Assembly: GCF_025149945.1 (NCBI RefSeq)
Contig: NZ_JALXVH010000029.1
Coordinates: forward strand, 1 to 36,744
Direction: 5' to 3'
DNA length: 36,744 bases
Source of the DNA: Kocuria sp. p3-SID1428
GTDB lineage: Bacteria > Actinomycetota > Actinomycetes > Actinomycetales > Micrococcaceae
The stretch's first letter is position 1; every line of letters starts with the position of its first letter. The notes beneath the pieces are model-generated. The model did no database searches, was not told the origin of the DNA, and saw only the letters and a program-made list of their open reading frames with translations. The translations under genes were made by a program, and so were the position numbers. This document shows, in pieces, positions 15,233 to 24,790 of the stretch.

Positions 15233-16240
15233 TCAGCCTTCGCTGCGGTGCGAGCGCTGATCGTCCGACTCGCCCTCCTCGTAGGTCCCCGAGGGCTGCC
15301 CCGCGGGGGCGTCGGCTGCGGCCCGCTGCGCGTCGCCGCCCTGACTGCTCGGCGCACTGACGGCGGCGGCCTCCTTGACGGGATCGTCGTGCGAGCCCGT
15401 GCGACCGGCGGCCGCAGCCTCGACCAGCCCCCCGGCCCGCGACGATGCGCTCCCCTGCTCCTGGGAGCCCTCCTCCGAGACCCAGACCCTGCCCGAGGAC
15501 GTGGGCCCCGGGGCGGGCCCCGTGGACACGGACTCGGGTCCGCGCGCACCGCGCTCGGGATCCACGCCGGCCTCCACGTACTGGTACTCGATGTGCTCCT
15601 CGACCAGCCGTGCCGCCAGGTTCCGGTCCCCGGCCAGCACCGCCGAGAAGATCGCCTGGTGCTCGGCCCGGATGCGATCCACCGTCTTGGACCACAGCGG
15701 CACATGCCCCACCAGCGCCATCGTGTACTCGTAGATCGAGTCCCTCAGCGCAGACATCAGCGAGGCGACGAGCGTGTTGCCTGCCGTCTTCACCAGTGCG
15801 ATGTGGAAGCTCACGTAGTGGTGGTGGAACTCCTTGAGGGAGATGTCATCACGGGCCATCTCCCGCAGGATCGCCCGCAGCTCCGGCATGGCCGGGCTGC
15901 GATAGTCCGAGCTGCGCAGCGCCCAGGTCTCGAGCAGGACCCGCGTCTGCACGATGTCCCGCAGCGGATATGCCGCTGTGGCCATATGCAGCTGCAGAGC
16001 GGGTCCTGCCGAGGATGCCGGTTCGCGCACGAGCATGGGCAGAATCGACTTGCGGCTCCCCTCATAGAGGCGCAGGACTCCCTGGGCCTCGAGGATCTTG
16101 AGGGCCTCGCGCATGGTCCCGCGGCTCACGCCGAGGATCGCCGCGAGGTCCTTGTCCGACGGGAGCTGCTGTCCGAGGACCAGGTTCCCGTCGAAGAGCT
16201 CGTTCTCCAGCCATTGGAGGACTCGTCGATGTGTTGCCAT
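15233..16240 (-). CDS. GntR-family (FCD) transcriptional regulator with long disordered tail
   Basis: Repressor-type regulator of 335 residues. The winged helix-turn-helix (about 5-70) contains LPSDKDLAAILGVSRGTMREALKIL split over residues 26-50. The FCD ligand domain (about 90-220) shows the candidate metal-binding set Asp95, His146, His194 and His216. FCD regulators usually end near residue 230-250, but here about 105 further residues follow, rich in Ser, Gly, Ala, Glu and Pro with no hydrophobic core, so probably disordered. The start is 28 bases downstream of the gdhA stop on the same strand, so it may be co-transcribed with gdhA and regulate it; the ligand is unknown. Confidence 0.9.
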   Translation of the reverse strand: MATHRRVLQWLENELFDGNLVLGQQLPSDKDLAAILGVSRGTMREALKILEAQGVLRLYEGSRKSILPMLVREPASSAGPALQLHMATAAYPLRDIVQTRVLLETWALRSSDYRSPAMPELRAILREMARDDISLKEFHHHYVSFHIALVKTAGNTLVASLMSALRDSIYEYTMALVGHVPLWSKTVDRIRAEHQAIFSAVLAGDRNLAARLVEEHIEYQYVEAGVDPERGARGPESVSTGPAPGPTSSGRVWVSEEGSQEQGSASSRAGGLVEAAAAGRTGSHDDPVKEAAAVSAPSSQGGDAQRAAADAPAGQPSGTYEEGESDDQRSHRSEG

Positions 16241-16268
16241 GTGCTCAGCCTACGTTCATCCTGCCTGC

Positions 16269-17753
<1,485 letters not shown>

Positions 17754-18308
17754 TCAGCGCCGACGCCTGCGCAGCACCGAGGAGACCAGCCCGCTCACGC
17801 CGCGCCCGCGCGCCGATGCCGGGTCGTCCTGCACCGCGCTGAGCGGGTCCAGGCGCGGTGGCGCCGGCTCCGACGCGGGTGCCTCGACAGGCTCGATGAT
17901 CGGCTCAGCGGCCGCATCCCTGTCCGCTTGCGCCTGAACCGCCTCCGCGCTCACGATCCGCACGGGCTCGGCGGTGGGCGCCGAGCCAGCAGAGGCGGCC
18001 TTCGCGACCGTCTCGTTCGGCGGTGCGATCTGCGCGGAGTCGACGTCCCGGCCACCGGCCAGCTCGCGCAGCGCCCCGGCGGTCTCGAGCAGGACCTCGG
18101 CCTGGATGCGGTAGAAGCGCTTCTGGCCCTCGGCCCGCTGATGCACGAGTCCCGATTCCCGCAGCACGCGCAGGTGCTTGGAGACGGTCGGCTGGGAGGC
18201 CTCCACCGCGGCGACGAGCTCCCCGACGGCCCGCTCGCCGACGCTGAGCTCCTCCAGCAGAGCGCGTCGGGTGGGGTCGGCCAGAGCGGTGAAGACGTCC
18301 TGAGTCAT
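17754..18308 (-). CDS. ArsR-family regulator with long tail and basic C-terminus
   Basis: The first 85 residues form a classic ArsR winged helix: FTALADPTRRALLEELS, then the recognition region QPTVSKHLRVLRESGLV (about 39-55) and the wing EGQKRFYRI. No metal-binding CXC motif is present, so it is not an obvious arsenic-type sensor. The remaining 99 residues are unusual: an acidic, Ala/Pro/Glu-rich stretch followed by a short amphipathic end, GVSGLVSSVLRRRRR. ArsR proteins are normally about 100-120 residues. The ATG is preceded by TAGGAT seven bases upstream, suggesting leaderless expression. It lies between acuC and gdhA on the same strand. Target genes unknown. Confidence 0.85.
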   Translation of the reverse strand: MTQDVFTALADPTRRALLEELSVGERAVGELVAAVEASQPTVSKHLRVLRESGLVHQRAEGQKRFYRIQAEVLLETAGALRELAGGRDVDSAQIAPPNETVAKAASAGSAPTAEPVRIVSAEAVQAQADRDAAAEPIIEPVEAPASEPAPPRLDPLSAVQDDPASARGRGVSGLVSSVLRRRRR

Positions 18309-18315
18309 TCCAGGG

Positions 18316-18321
18316 ATCCTA
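18316..18321 (-). promoter_or_regulatory. -10 element (TAGGAT) of the ArsR gene, leaderless type
   Basis: TAGGAT on the minus strand ends seven bases before the ATG at 18308. It is the same hexamer found before the glutaredoxin gene. It lies in the 52-base gap after acuC, so the ArsR gene probably has its own promoter. Confidence 0.5.
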
Positions 18322-18360
18322 CCGGGCCACGACCCGGATCACGGCCATCTCCCGGCCCGC

Positions 18361-19551
18361 TCAGTCGTACCAGGGATCCAGCCCCCACAGCGGGAACACC
18401 GCCCGCCGCGTGGCCATGACCACGCGATCGGTGGGGTCATCGGGATCGAAGCCGACCTCCCACGAGCGCCACCACAGATCGACGTCATCGCCCATGGAGG
18501 GATGGGGATCTGCGCCATAGGTCTCGCGGATGTGATCGCGCCAGGCCTCGGGAACGGGACGGGCCAGCCCGATCGGATCCCCGGTGGCCACCGCCACCAG
18601 ATGCGTCCAGGACCGGGGCACCGTGTCGTAGCAGTCGTAGCCGCCGCCGCCGGTGGCTATCCAGCGGCCCTCGCACCAGCGCTGCGCCTGGCGGGCCACA
18701 TCCATCATGATCTCGCGCTGAGCGTCCACCGAGACCCGCAGGTGCGTCAGCTCGTCCTGGAAGTGGGAGTCGCAGCCGTGCTGGGAGACGATCACCTCCG
18801 GGTGGAACTGCTCGATCAGCTGCGGCACGACCGCGAAGTATGCGCGCAGCCACTGGGCGTCGTCGCTCATGGGAGGCAGGGCGATGTTCACCGCAGTGCC
18901 CTCGGCCTGCGCCCCGCCCAGCTCGGTCGCGAAGCCCGTGCCGGGGAACAGGGCGGCGCCGGTCTCGTGCAGGGAGATCGTCATGACGCGGGGATCGTCC
19001 CAGAAGATCGACTGGGTGCCGTCGCCGTGGTGGCCGTCCACGTCCAGGTAGAGCACTCGGGAGACGCCGCCCTCGAGCAGGTGCCGGATGCCCACCGCGC
19101 AGTCGTTGTAGACGCAGAAGCCGCTGGCCCGATCCGCGAAGGCATGGTGCATGCCGCCGCTGAAGTTCACGGCGCGCACGGCGGAGCCGTCGAGCAGAGC
19201 CTGAGCGGCCTGCAGCGTGCCGCCGGCCAGCCGGGCGGAGGCCTCGTGGATGCCCGCGTATCCGGGAGTGTCCTCGGTGCCGAGCCCGCACTCGGCGATC
19301 TCCTTGCCGGGGTCCTCGCTCACGGCGCGCACCGCCCGGATGTACTCGGTCGTGTGGGCCAGCCCGAGCTCGGAGTCCTGCGCCGCCTCCGGCACCTGGA
19401 CGCGGACGCCGGGGCGGGAGTCCAGCCCGAACTCCCGGACCATCCGCCAGGTGGCATCGAGCCGCGAAGGGTGCATGGGATGGTACGCGCCGAAGTCGTA
19501 CTGGAGCAGCTGCGGGCTCCAGAACAGGGCGGTGGGTGTCGTCTGCGTCAC
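18361..19551 (-). CDS. acuC: AcuC-like histone deacetylase family protein
   Basis: Zinc-dependent class I/II deacetylase-fold protein, named AcuC from the Bacillus gene that deacetylates acetyl-CoA synthetase and so controls acetate and acetoin use. All active-site parts are present in the 396 residues: His135/His136 in GGMHHAF, zinc ligands Asp172 and His174 in DVDGHHGDG, Asp261 in QHGCDSHF, and Tyr305 in GGGGYDCYD. The GTG start at 19551 is chosen because it begins just before the conserved first strand and six bases after TCTAAT, a leaderless-type -10. It diverges from the trkH operon. Its acetylated substrate here is unknown. Confidence 0.9.
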   Translation of the reverse strand: MTQTTPTALFWSPQLLQYDFGAYHPMHPSRLDATWRMVREFGLDSRPGVRVQVPEAAQDSELGLAHTTEYIRAVRAVSEDPGKEIAECGLGTEDTPGYAGIHEASARLAGGTLQAAQALLDGSAVRAVNFSGGMHHAFADRASGFCVYNDCAVGIRHLLEGGVSRVLYLDVDGHHGDGTQSIFWDDPRVMTISLHETGAALFPGTGFATELGGAQAEGTAVNIALPPMSDDAQWLRAYFAVVPQLIEQFHPEVIVSQHGCDSHFQDELTHLRVSVDAQREIMMDVARQAQRWCEGRWIATGGGGYDCYDTVPRSWTHLVAVATGDPIGLARPVPEAWRDHIRETYGADPHPSMGDDVDLWWRSWEVGFDPDDPTDRVVMATRRAVFPLWGLDPWYD

Positions 19552-19557
19552 AGGCTC

Positions 19558-19563
19558 ATTAGA
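19558..19563 (-). promoter_or_regulatory. -10 element (TCTAAT) of a leaderless acuC promoter
   Basis: TCTAAT on the minus strand ends six bases before the acuC GTG. It matches five of six TATAAT positions. No Shine-Dalgarno lies at the usual distance. Confidence 0.5.
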
Positions 19564-19630
19564 CCATTGCGGCCCTTCCGAGCGGGACTCGACGACGGCA
19601 CGGAGCGGCAACAGAGCGCCGACGGGTCCA

Positions 19631-19657
19631 TACTGTGCGTGGATCCGCGTCGGATCC
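19631..19657 (+). promoter_or_regulatory. Candidate trkH promoter -10 and leader hairpin
   Basis: TACTGT at 19631-19636 fits TANNNT and lies in the 197-base divergent gap. Just downstream GGATCC occurs twice (19641-19646, 19652-19657) with five bases between, able to form a hairpin at the start of a leader of about 105 bases. I see no match to the c-di-AMP riboswitch that controls some potassium transporters. Confidence 0.35.
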
Positions 19658-19748
19658 TGTCCACCGCGCCTCCGCGGCGCCCCCGCAGAAGGGGACCAGC
19701 CGCCGTCCGTGCGCACTGCCCCGCCGAGATGATCCTGGAGGCTCCACG

Positions 19749-21176
19749 GTGCGTGCCGCCCACGGGGCCAGTCCGCCCCAGACCGAGTCCCGTCCGCTGC
19801 GCCATCAGCTCGGCGGCCTGCGCGATCTGCTCGACCGCGTCGCCCAGTCCTCCCCCGCCCGCCTGGCCGTGCTGGTCTTCGTCGGCGTGGCCGGGCTGTT
19901 CACCCTGCTGCTGTGGCTGCCGTGGTCCTCCAACGACGGACACCCCACGGCACTCGTCGACGCCGCCTTCACCGCCACGTCCGCGGTGACCGTGACCGGG
20001 CTGACCGTGGTGCCCACGGCCGATCACTGGTCCTTCACCGGACAGCTGATCATCCTGGTGGCCATCCAGATCGGCGGGCTCGGCACGCTGACCATGACCT
20101 CCCTGCTGGCCCTGGCCATCGGCCGCAAGCTCGGTCTGCGCTCCAAGCTGGTCACGCAGAACGCCATGAACGTCGGGCGCCTGGGCGAGCTCGGCTCGCT
20201 GCTGCGCACCGTGGCCGCGACCTCCATCGTCATCGAGGCATCGCTGGGCGTGGTCCTCACCATCGGGTTCCTGGTGGCCGGCGAGCCTGCGCACATTGCC
20301 CTGTGGCACGGGCTCTTCTACTCCGTGTCGGCCTTCAACAACGGCGGGTTCACCCCGCACTCCGATGGGCTGGTCCCCTATTTCACCGACTCCGTGCACA
20401 TGTGGCTGATCCTGTTCCCGATCAGCATGGGAGTGCTGATCGGCTCGCTGGGCTTCCCCGTCATCCTGGTGCTGCGCCAGGTCGGCTGGCTGCGGTTCTC
20501 GCGCTGGAACCTCAACACCCGGGTCACGGTCGTGACGACCTTCGCCCTGATGGTGCTGGGCTGGGTCCTGTGGGCCGGGCTCGAATGGACCAACCCGGCC
20601 TCGATCGGCGGCGAATCCGCAGGGGAGAAGATCTTCAACGGCTTCTTCGCCTCGGTGATGATGCGCTCCGGGGGCTTCAACATCGTGGACATGTCGGACC
20701 TGCACCCGGTCACCCTGCTGCTCACCGATGCCCTGATGTTCGCCGGCGGGGCTCCGGCTTCGACCGGCGGCGGCATCAAGGTCACGACCTTGGCCGTCGT
20801 CGTGCTCGCCATCCTGGCCGAGGCACGAGGCGAACGGGCCGTGATCGCCTTCCACCGCACCATCCCCGACGGCGTCCTGCGCATCGCGATCTCCGTGATC
20901 GCCATGAGTGCCACCATCGTGCTGACGGCCTCGGGGATCCTGCTCGTGCTGACCGAGGAGCCGCTGGAGCGGGTGCTCTTCGAGGTGATCTCCGCCTACG
21001 CAACCTGCGGGCTGTCGATCGGGCTGTCCGGGGAGATGAGCCCCGCTGGCAAGTCGGTGCTGGTCGTGGTGATGTTCATCGGACGCATCGGCACGACTAC
21101 CGTGGCAACTGCCCTGGCGCTGCGATCGCGTCGGCGCCTGTACCAGTACCCCGAGGAGAGGCTGATCATTGGGTGA
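19749..21176 (+). CDS. TrkH/KtrB-family potassium uptake channel subunit
   Basis: Membrane subunit of a Trk/Ktr potassium transporter, 475 residues. Four pore-loop repeats contain the selectivity-filter positions: SAVTVTGLTVV, SAFNNGGFTP, SGGFNIVDMS and YATCGLSIGL, each with the key glycine, and helices surround them. The GTG start at 19749 is preceded by TGGAGG with seven-base spacing; the upstream in-frame extension of 38 codons is low-complexity and unlikely. The 3' end overlaps the trkA start by eight bases, so channel and gating subunit are made together. The length and single RCK partner resemble KtrAB. Confidence 0.92.
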   Translation: MRAAHGASPPQTESRPLRHQLGGLRDLLDRVAQSSPARLAVLVFVGVAGLFTLLLWLPWSSNDGHPTALVDAAFTATSAVTVTGLTVVPTADHWSFTGQLIILVAIQIGGLGTLTMTSLLALAIGRKLGLRSKLVTQNAMNVGRLGELGSLLRTVAATSIVIEASLGVVLTIGFLVAGEPAHIALWHGLFYSVSAFNNGGFTPHSDGLVPYFTDSVHMWLILFPISMGVLIGSLGFPVILVLRQVGWLRFSRWNLNTRVTVVTTFALMVLGWVLWAGLEWTNPASIGGESAGEKIFNGFFASVMMRSGGFNIVDMSDLHPVTLLLTDALMFAGGAPASTGGGIKVTTLAVVVLAILAEARGERAVIAFHRTIPDGVLRIAISVIAMSATIVLTASGILLVLTEEPLERVLFEVISAYATCGLSIGLSGEMSPAGKSVLVVVMFIGRIGTTTVATALALRSRRRLYQYPEERLIIG

Positions 21177-21849
21177 GCATCGCCACCGCGGCAGGAGCCA
21201 CTCCGTACCCGTGCTGGTCATCGGCATGGGTCGCTTCGGCACCGCCACTGCCCTGCAGCTCGCCTCCCAGGGACGCGAGGTCATGGGAGTGGAGCGCGAT
21301 CACGCCCTGGTGCAGAAGCTGGCCGGACAGCTCACGCACGTGGTCCAGGCCGAGGCCACCGACATCGATGCCCTGCGCCAGCTGGGCGCTGCCGAGTTCA
21401 CGCAGGCCGTCGTGGGCGTGGGCACCTCGATCGAGTCCTCCGTGCTGATCACCGCCAACCTGGTGGATCTGGGCGTGGGCAGGATCTGGGCCAAGGCGAT
21501 CTCCAAGGCCCACGGCAAGATCCTCTCGCGCATCGGCGCGCACCACGTGATCTTCCCGGAGGCCGATGCCGGTCGGCGCACCGCGCACCTGGTCTCCGGG
21601 CGCCTGCTGGACTACATGGAGTTCGACGACGACTTCGCGATCGTCAAGATGCATCCGCCGCGCGAGACCCAGGGCTTCACGCTGGCCCAGGCGGATGTCC
21701 GCGCCAAGTACGGTGTGACGGTCGTGGGCGTGAAGGCCCCCGGCGAGGACTTCAGCTACGCCACCCCCGACACCACCGTCACCGCCCGGGACACCCTGAT
21801 CGTGGCCGGGCATGTGGAGCTCATCGAGCGCTTCGCCGCCCGACCCTGA
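21169..21849 (+). CDS. TrkA/KtrA-type RCK gating subunit
   Basis: Cytoplasmic nucleotide-binding regulator of the adjacent potassium channel. The 226 residues form an RCK_N Rossmann domain, opening VPVLVIGMGRFGTATALQL with the GXGXXG loop at residues 19-24 and an acidic strand end VERD, then an RCK_C domain from about residue 135. I take TTG at 21169 as the start: GAGGAGAGG lies seven to eight bases upstream, and the next in-frame candidate, GTG at 21211, would cut into the first strand. It overlaps the trkH end by eight bases. Confidence 0.9.
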   Translation: MGEHRHRGRSHSVPVLVIGMGRFGTATALQLASQGREVMGVERDHALVQKLAGQLTHVVQAEATDIDALRQLGAAEFTQAVVGVGTSIESSVLITANLVDLGVGRIWAKAISKAHGKILSRIGAHHVIFPEADAGRRTAHLVSGRLLDYMEFDDDFAIVKMHPPRETQGFTLAQADVRAKYGVTVVGVKAPGEDFSYATPDTTVTARDTLIVAGHVELIERFAARP

Positions 21850-21891
21850 CCCCGCCGCCAGCTCGCACCGCCGACCTGTGAGGAGCCCATC

Positions 21892-22992
21892 ATGGGCGCA
21901 CGCAGCGCAGCCCGAACCCGCCGACACCGGATCCTCCTGATCACCGGGGCCCTGCTGGCCGTCGTGGTCGTGATCGGCCTGACGGCGGTGGGGATCGCAC
22001 GCCGCGACGCCCTGCGCCCCGAGCTGGAGGCCCGCTTCCCCGCCCGCGACGATCACGCGCAGCCGGCCGCGCAGCTGCCCGAGCCCGCCATGCCGGAGGT
22101 CCTGGACGCTCAGCCGCTCTCCGAGCGCACGACCCGCTACCGGCTGACCTCCGAGGTGGTGCCTGCCGAGCAGACCCAGGACGGTCCGTCGGCGGTCGTG
22201 ACCCTCCCGCAGGACTACGACGAGTCCCGGGAGTACCCCGTGGTCTACCTGCTCACCGGCACCGACGGGCAGGCCTCCGCGCAGGACTGGTACGACAACG
22301 CCGCGCTCGAGGACTCGCTGGGCGACCTGCAGGCGATCGCCGTGGCCGTCGACGACGGCGCGTACGGCTGGTACACGGACTGGAGCGGACCCACGAAGCA
22401 GCCCCAGGGCTGGCGGACGCACCACCTCGAGGAGGTGCTGCCCTGGGTGGACCAGCGCTATCCCACGATCGCCGCGCCCGGCGGACGCGCTGTCGTGGGC
22501 GCCTCCGCCGGCGGCTACGGCGCCGTGAGCTACGCCGAGCAGCGCCCGGACCTGTTCGGCGCCGCCGTATCCATGTCCGGACTGCTCAGCTTCGATGCGA
22601 CGGCAGACCGGAAGCTGGTCCTGGGCGAGGCCGCCGCAGCCACCGGCGAGGGCTCGAACCTGTTCGGCGACGGGCAGCGCACCACCAGCGCCGACTGGGA
22701 CTCCCACGATCCGTCGCTGCACACGCAGTCGCTGACCGGCATGCCGATCTGGCTCTACTCGGGCTCGGGTGATGAGTTCGAGGCGCGGCTGCAGGAGACC
22801 ACCGAGACCTTCGCGGCCAGCGCCGAGGCATCCGGGGCCGCTGTGCGCACGGGCACCTACGAGCAGCTGATCGACGACGGCGCGCGCATGCCCGCCGGGA
22901 CCTGCTCGGCGGGGCACGAGTGGACCTGCTGGTCGATGGCTCTGGTCTCGGTGGCCCCGCAGCTGCAGGACCACTTCGACCGCTCGGTCTGA
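21892..22992 (+). CDS. Membrane-anchored esterase, antigen-85/esterase D-like
   Basis: An alpha/beta-hydrolase of 366 residues. A basic N-terminus and a hydrophobic segment (about 13-35) suggest a signal anchor, so the domain is exported. The predicted catalytic triad is Ser205 in VVGASAGGYGAVS, Asp294 in GSGDEF and His342 in GHEWTCW. The stretch YGWYTDWSG resembles the substrate loop of mycolyltransferases and S-formylglutathione hydrolase relatives. Cys338 and Cys346 could form a disulfide. ATG at 21892 has GAGGAG eight bases upstream. It follows trkA by 42 bases and probably shares its transcript, though no functional link to potassium is obvious. Substrate unknown. Confidence 0.82.
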   Translation: MGARSAARTRRHRILLITGALLAVVVVIGLTAVGIARRDALRPELEARFPARDDHAQPAAQLPEPAMPEVLDAQPLSERTTRYRLTSEVVPAEQTQDGPSAVVTLPQDYDESREYPVVYLLTGTDGQASAQDWYDNAALEDSLGDLQAIAVAVDDGAYGWYTDWSGPTKQPQGWRTHHLEEVLPWVDQRYPTIAAPGGRAVVGASAGGYGAVSYAEQRPDLFGAAVSMSGLLSFDATADRKLVLGEAAAATGEGSNLFGDGQRTTSADWDSHDPSLHTQSLTGMPIWLYSGSGDEFEARLQETTETFAASAEASGAAVRTGTYEQLIDDGARMPAGTCSAGHEWTCWSMALVSVAPQLQDHFDRSV

Positions 22993-23004
22993 GTCGCCGG
23001 TACG

Positions 23005-23045
23005 GCCGCTGCCGGTGCGCGGCGGACCCGGGCACCAGCAGCGGC
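23005..23045. terminator. Bidirectional terminator between esterase and proC
   Basis: GCCGCTGC (23005-23012) pairs with GCAGCGGC (23038-23045). After one C/A mismatch, GGTGC (23014-23018) pairs with GCACC (23032-23036). This long stem fills the 69-base gap between two convergent genes. Confidence 0.7.
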
Positions 23046-23061
23046 TGAGCAGATCAGGGCC

Positions 23062-23934
23062 TCAGCCCGTGTACTCCTGCTCCATCTCCTCGCCCCGGTC
23101 GGCCGAGGCCTTCACGGATCGGGCCACGAGCTCCTCGATGCCGCCGTCGAGGAACGTCCCGACGGCCCGCTCCGTGGTGCCGTTGGGGCTCGTGACGGCC
23201 TTGCGCAGGGCCTCGGGATCTGCGTCCTGCGGCTCGAGCAGCCGTCCGGCGCCGTACACGGTCTGCTTGGCCAGGGTCCGCGCGGTCTCGGCGTCCAGAC
23301 CCAGGCGCTCGCCGGCCTTCTGCATCATCTCGGCCAGCAGGAACGCGTAGGCCGGGCCCGAGCCCGACACTCCGGTCACAGCGCCGATGAGCTCCTCCGG
23401 GACCTGCACGACGATGCCCACGGCACCGAGGATGTCGCTGACCTCCCGAGTCTGCTGCTCGCTGACCGACTCGCTCGGAGTCACGGACAGCGCACCGGCC
23501 CCCACCGAGGACGGGGTGTTCGGCATGCAGCGCACGATCGGCTGGCCCTCGGGCAGGTGCGCCGCCATGGCCGCCAGGCTCACGCCCGCGGCCACCGAGA
23601 CGACGACGGTCGACGGGTCCAGCGCCGGTCGGATGTCATCGCACAGCTCGAGGATCGCGTAGGGCTTCACGCCCAGCAGCACGATGTCCGCGCCCTCGAC
23701 GGCACGGCGATTGGCCTCTTCGTCCGCCTCCGTGGCGAGGACCTCCACCCCGGTCTCCTGGGAGAGCCGATCGCGGGAGCCCTGCGAGCGCGTGGTGGCG
23801 CGCACGCGCTCGGCGGGCGCTCCTGAGGCCAGGACGCCGCGCAGGATCGCGCCGTTCATGGAGCCGCTTCCCAGGAAGGCGATCACTGGCTCGGCGCTCG
23901 AGCGCTCGGTCGATGCGGATGCGGTCTCGGTCAT
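23062..23934 (-). CDS. proC: Pyrroline-5-carboxylate reductase ProC
   Basis: Last step of proline synthesis: NAD(P)H reduction of 1-pyrroline-5-carboxylate. The 290-residue protein has an N-terminal Rossmann domain opening IAFLGSGSMNGAILRG (about 18-33). The C-terminal dimerisation domain carries the ProC signature around GVSGSGPAYAFLLAE and ends with the conserved TSPNGTTERAV region. About 16 extra polar residues precede the first strand. The ATG at 23934 has GAGAGGA six to seven bases upstream. It lies downstream of the sugar-phosphate isomerase-like gene with a 52-base gap that contains its own candidate promoter and dyad. Confidence 0.95.
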   Translation of the reverse strand: MTETASASTERSSAEPVIAFLGSGSMNGAILRGVLASGAPAERVRATTRSQGSRDRLSQETGVEVLATEADEEANRRAVEGADIVLLGVKPYAILELCDDIRPALDPSTVVVSVAAGVSLAAMAAHLPEGQPIVRCMPNTPSSVGAGALSVTPSESVSEQQTREVSDILGAVGIVVQVPEELIGAVTGVSGSGPAYAFLLAEMMQKAGERLGLDAETARTLAKQTVYGAGRLLEPQDADPEALRKAVTSPNGTTERAVGTFLDGGIEELVARSVKASADRGEEMEQEYTG

Positions 23935-23954
23935 CGGTGGTCCTCTCGTGTCTC

Positions 23955-23977
23955 GGATGCTTCTGGCATCCAGCCTA
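23955..23977 (-). promoter_or_regulatory. Candidate proC promoter with adjoining dyad
   Basis: On the minus strand TAGGCT (23977-23972) is a TANNNT -10. It is followed at once by GGATGC, five bases and GCATCC (23971-23955), a perfect inverted repeat that would cover the transcription start. It could be an operator or a leader hairpin. Confidence 0.45.
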
Positions 23978-23986
23978 GGAGGCCCC

Positions 23987-24790
23987 TCAGACGCTGTGCG
24001 AGCCCTCGGCGCCGAGCCTCATGTGGGTGCGGGCGAAGTCCAAGGACTCGGCGAGCATGGCAGCGCGGGCGTCGTCGTCATCGGCGCCGCGGGTGTTGAT
24101 CTCCACGCCGATGACGCCCTGCCAGGCGCTGGCGCCCAGCAGCTGCAGGGTCTCCGCCACCGGCTGCTCGCCGTGCCCGGGCACCAGGTGCTCATCGGAG
24201 GTGCCGCCGTCGTTGCCGTCGGTGAGATGGACATGGCCCAGGCGCGGCAGCAGCTCGCGCACCGCCTCGAGCGAGTCGACCTCGGCGATCGAGGCGTGGG
24301 AGAAGTCCCAGGTCACCCAGTCGTAGTCGAAGCGGCGCGGGTCCCAGTGCGGGCGGTACATCTGCAGCTCCTGGCCGGCCACGCGCCAGGGGTACATGTT
24401 CTCCACGGCGATCTTCACCCCGGTCAGCTCGCCGAGGGCGTCGATGCCCTCCACGAAGCTCTGCGCGTAGCGGCGCTGCCAGACGAACGGCGGGTGGGCC
24501 ACGACCACCTTGGCACCGACCTCCTCGACCATCTTGGCGGCCAGCTGGATCTTGGTCCATGGCCTGCCCCAGACCTGCTGGGTGAAGAAGAGGGTCGGTG
24601 CGTGGATCGCCGAGATCGGGATCTGATAGGTCTGCACGGCGTCGAGCAGCTCGTGGGTCAGCTGCGTGGTGCGCTGGTGGGTGACCAGCACCTCCACAGA
24701 GTCGTAGCCGAGCTCGCTGGCGGTGCGGAAGACCTCGGTCATGGAGCCCAGGAACAGGCAGCTCGAGGACATGGCGACATGGGTGCTCAC
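23987..24790 (-). CDS. Sugar-phosphate isomerase/epimerase-like TIM-barrel protein
   Basis: A 267-residue member of the xylose-isomerase-like TIM-barrel family (AP endonuclease 2 type). Typical barrel text includes IPISAIHAPTLFF, VAVENMYPW (a likely metal-binding Glu), WVTWDFSHASIA, LGHVHLTDG and GVIGVEINTRG, giving the expected His, Glu and Asp metal ligands. The reaction is unknown. The GTG start at 24790 overlaps the ppx stop (GTGA), showing coupling. In mycobacteria a similar gene lies between the Ppx homologue and proC (Rv0498, by memory), so the link is old, though its role in proline or phosphate metabolism is unproven. Confidence 0.85.
   Translation of the reverse strand: MSTHVAMSSSCLFLGSMTEVFRTASELGYDSVEVLVTHQRTTQLTHELLDAVQTYQIPISAIHAPTLFFTQQVWGRPWTKIQLAAKMVEEVGAKVVVAHPPFVWQRRYAQSFVEGIDALGELTGVKIAVENMYPWRVAGQELQMYRPHWDPRRFDYDWVTWDFSHASIAEVDSLEAVRELLPRLGHVHLTDGNDGGTSDEHLVPGHGEQPVAETLQLLGASAWQGVIGVEINTRGADDDDARAAMLAESLDFARTHMRLGAEGSHSV

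Noticed and set aside
19552..19748. c-di-AMP (ydaO-type) riboswitch before trkH
   Set aside because: Such elements control some potassium transporters, but I could not find the conserved core blocks; only a short GGATCC hairpin is present.
23005..23045. Hairpin considered as a small regulatory RNA gene
   Set aside because: It lies exactly between two convergent stop codons with no promoter pointing into it, so a terminator explains it better.
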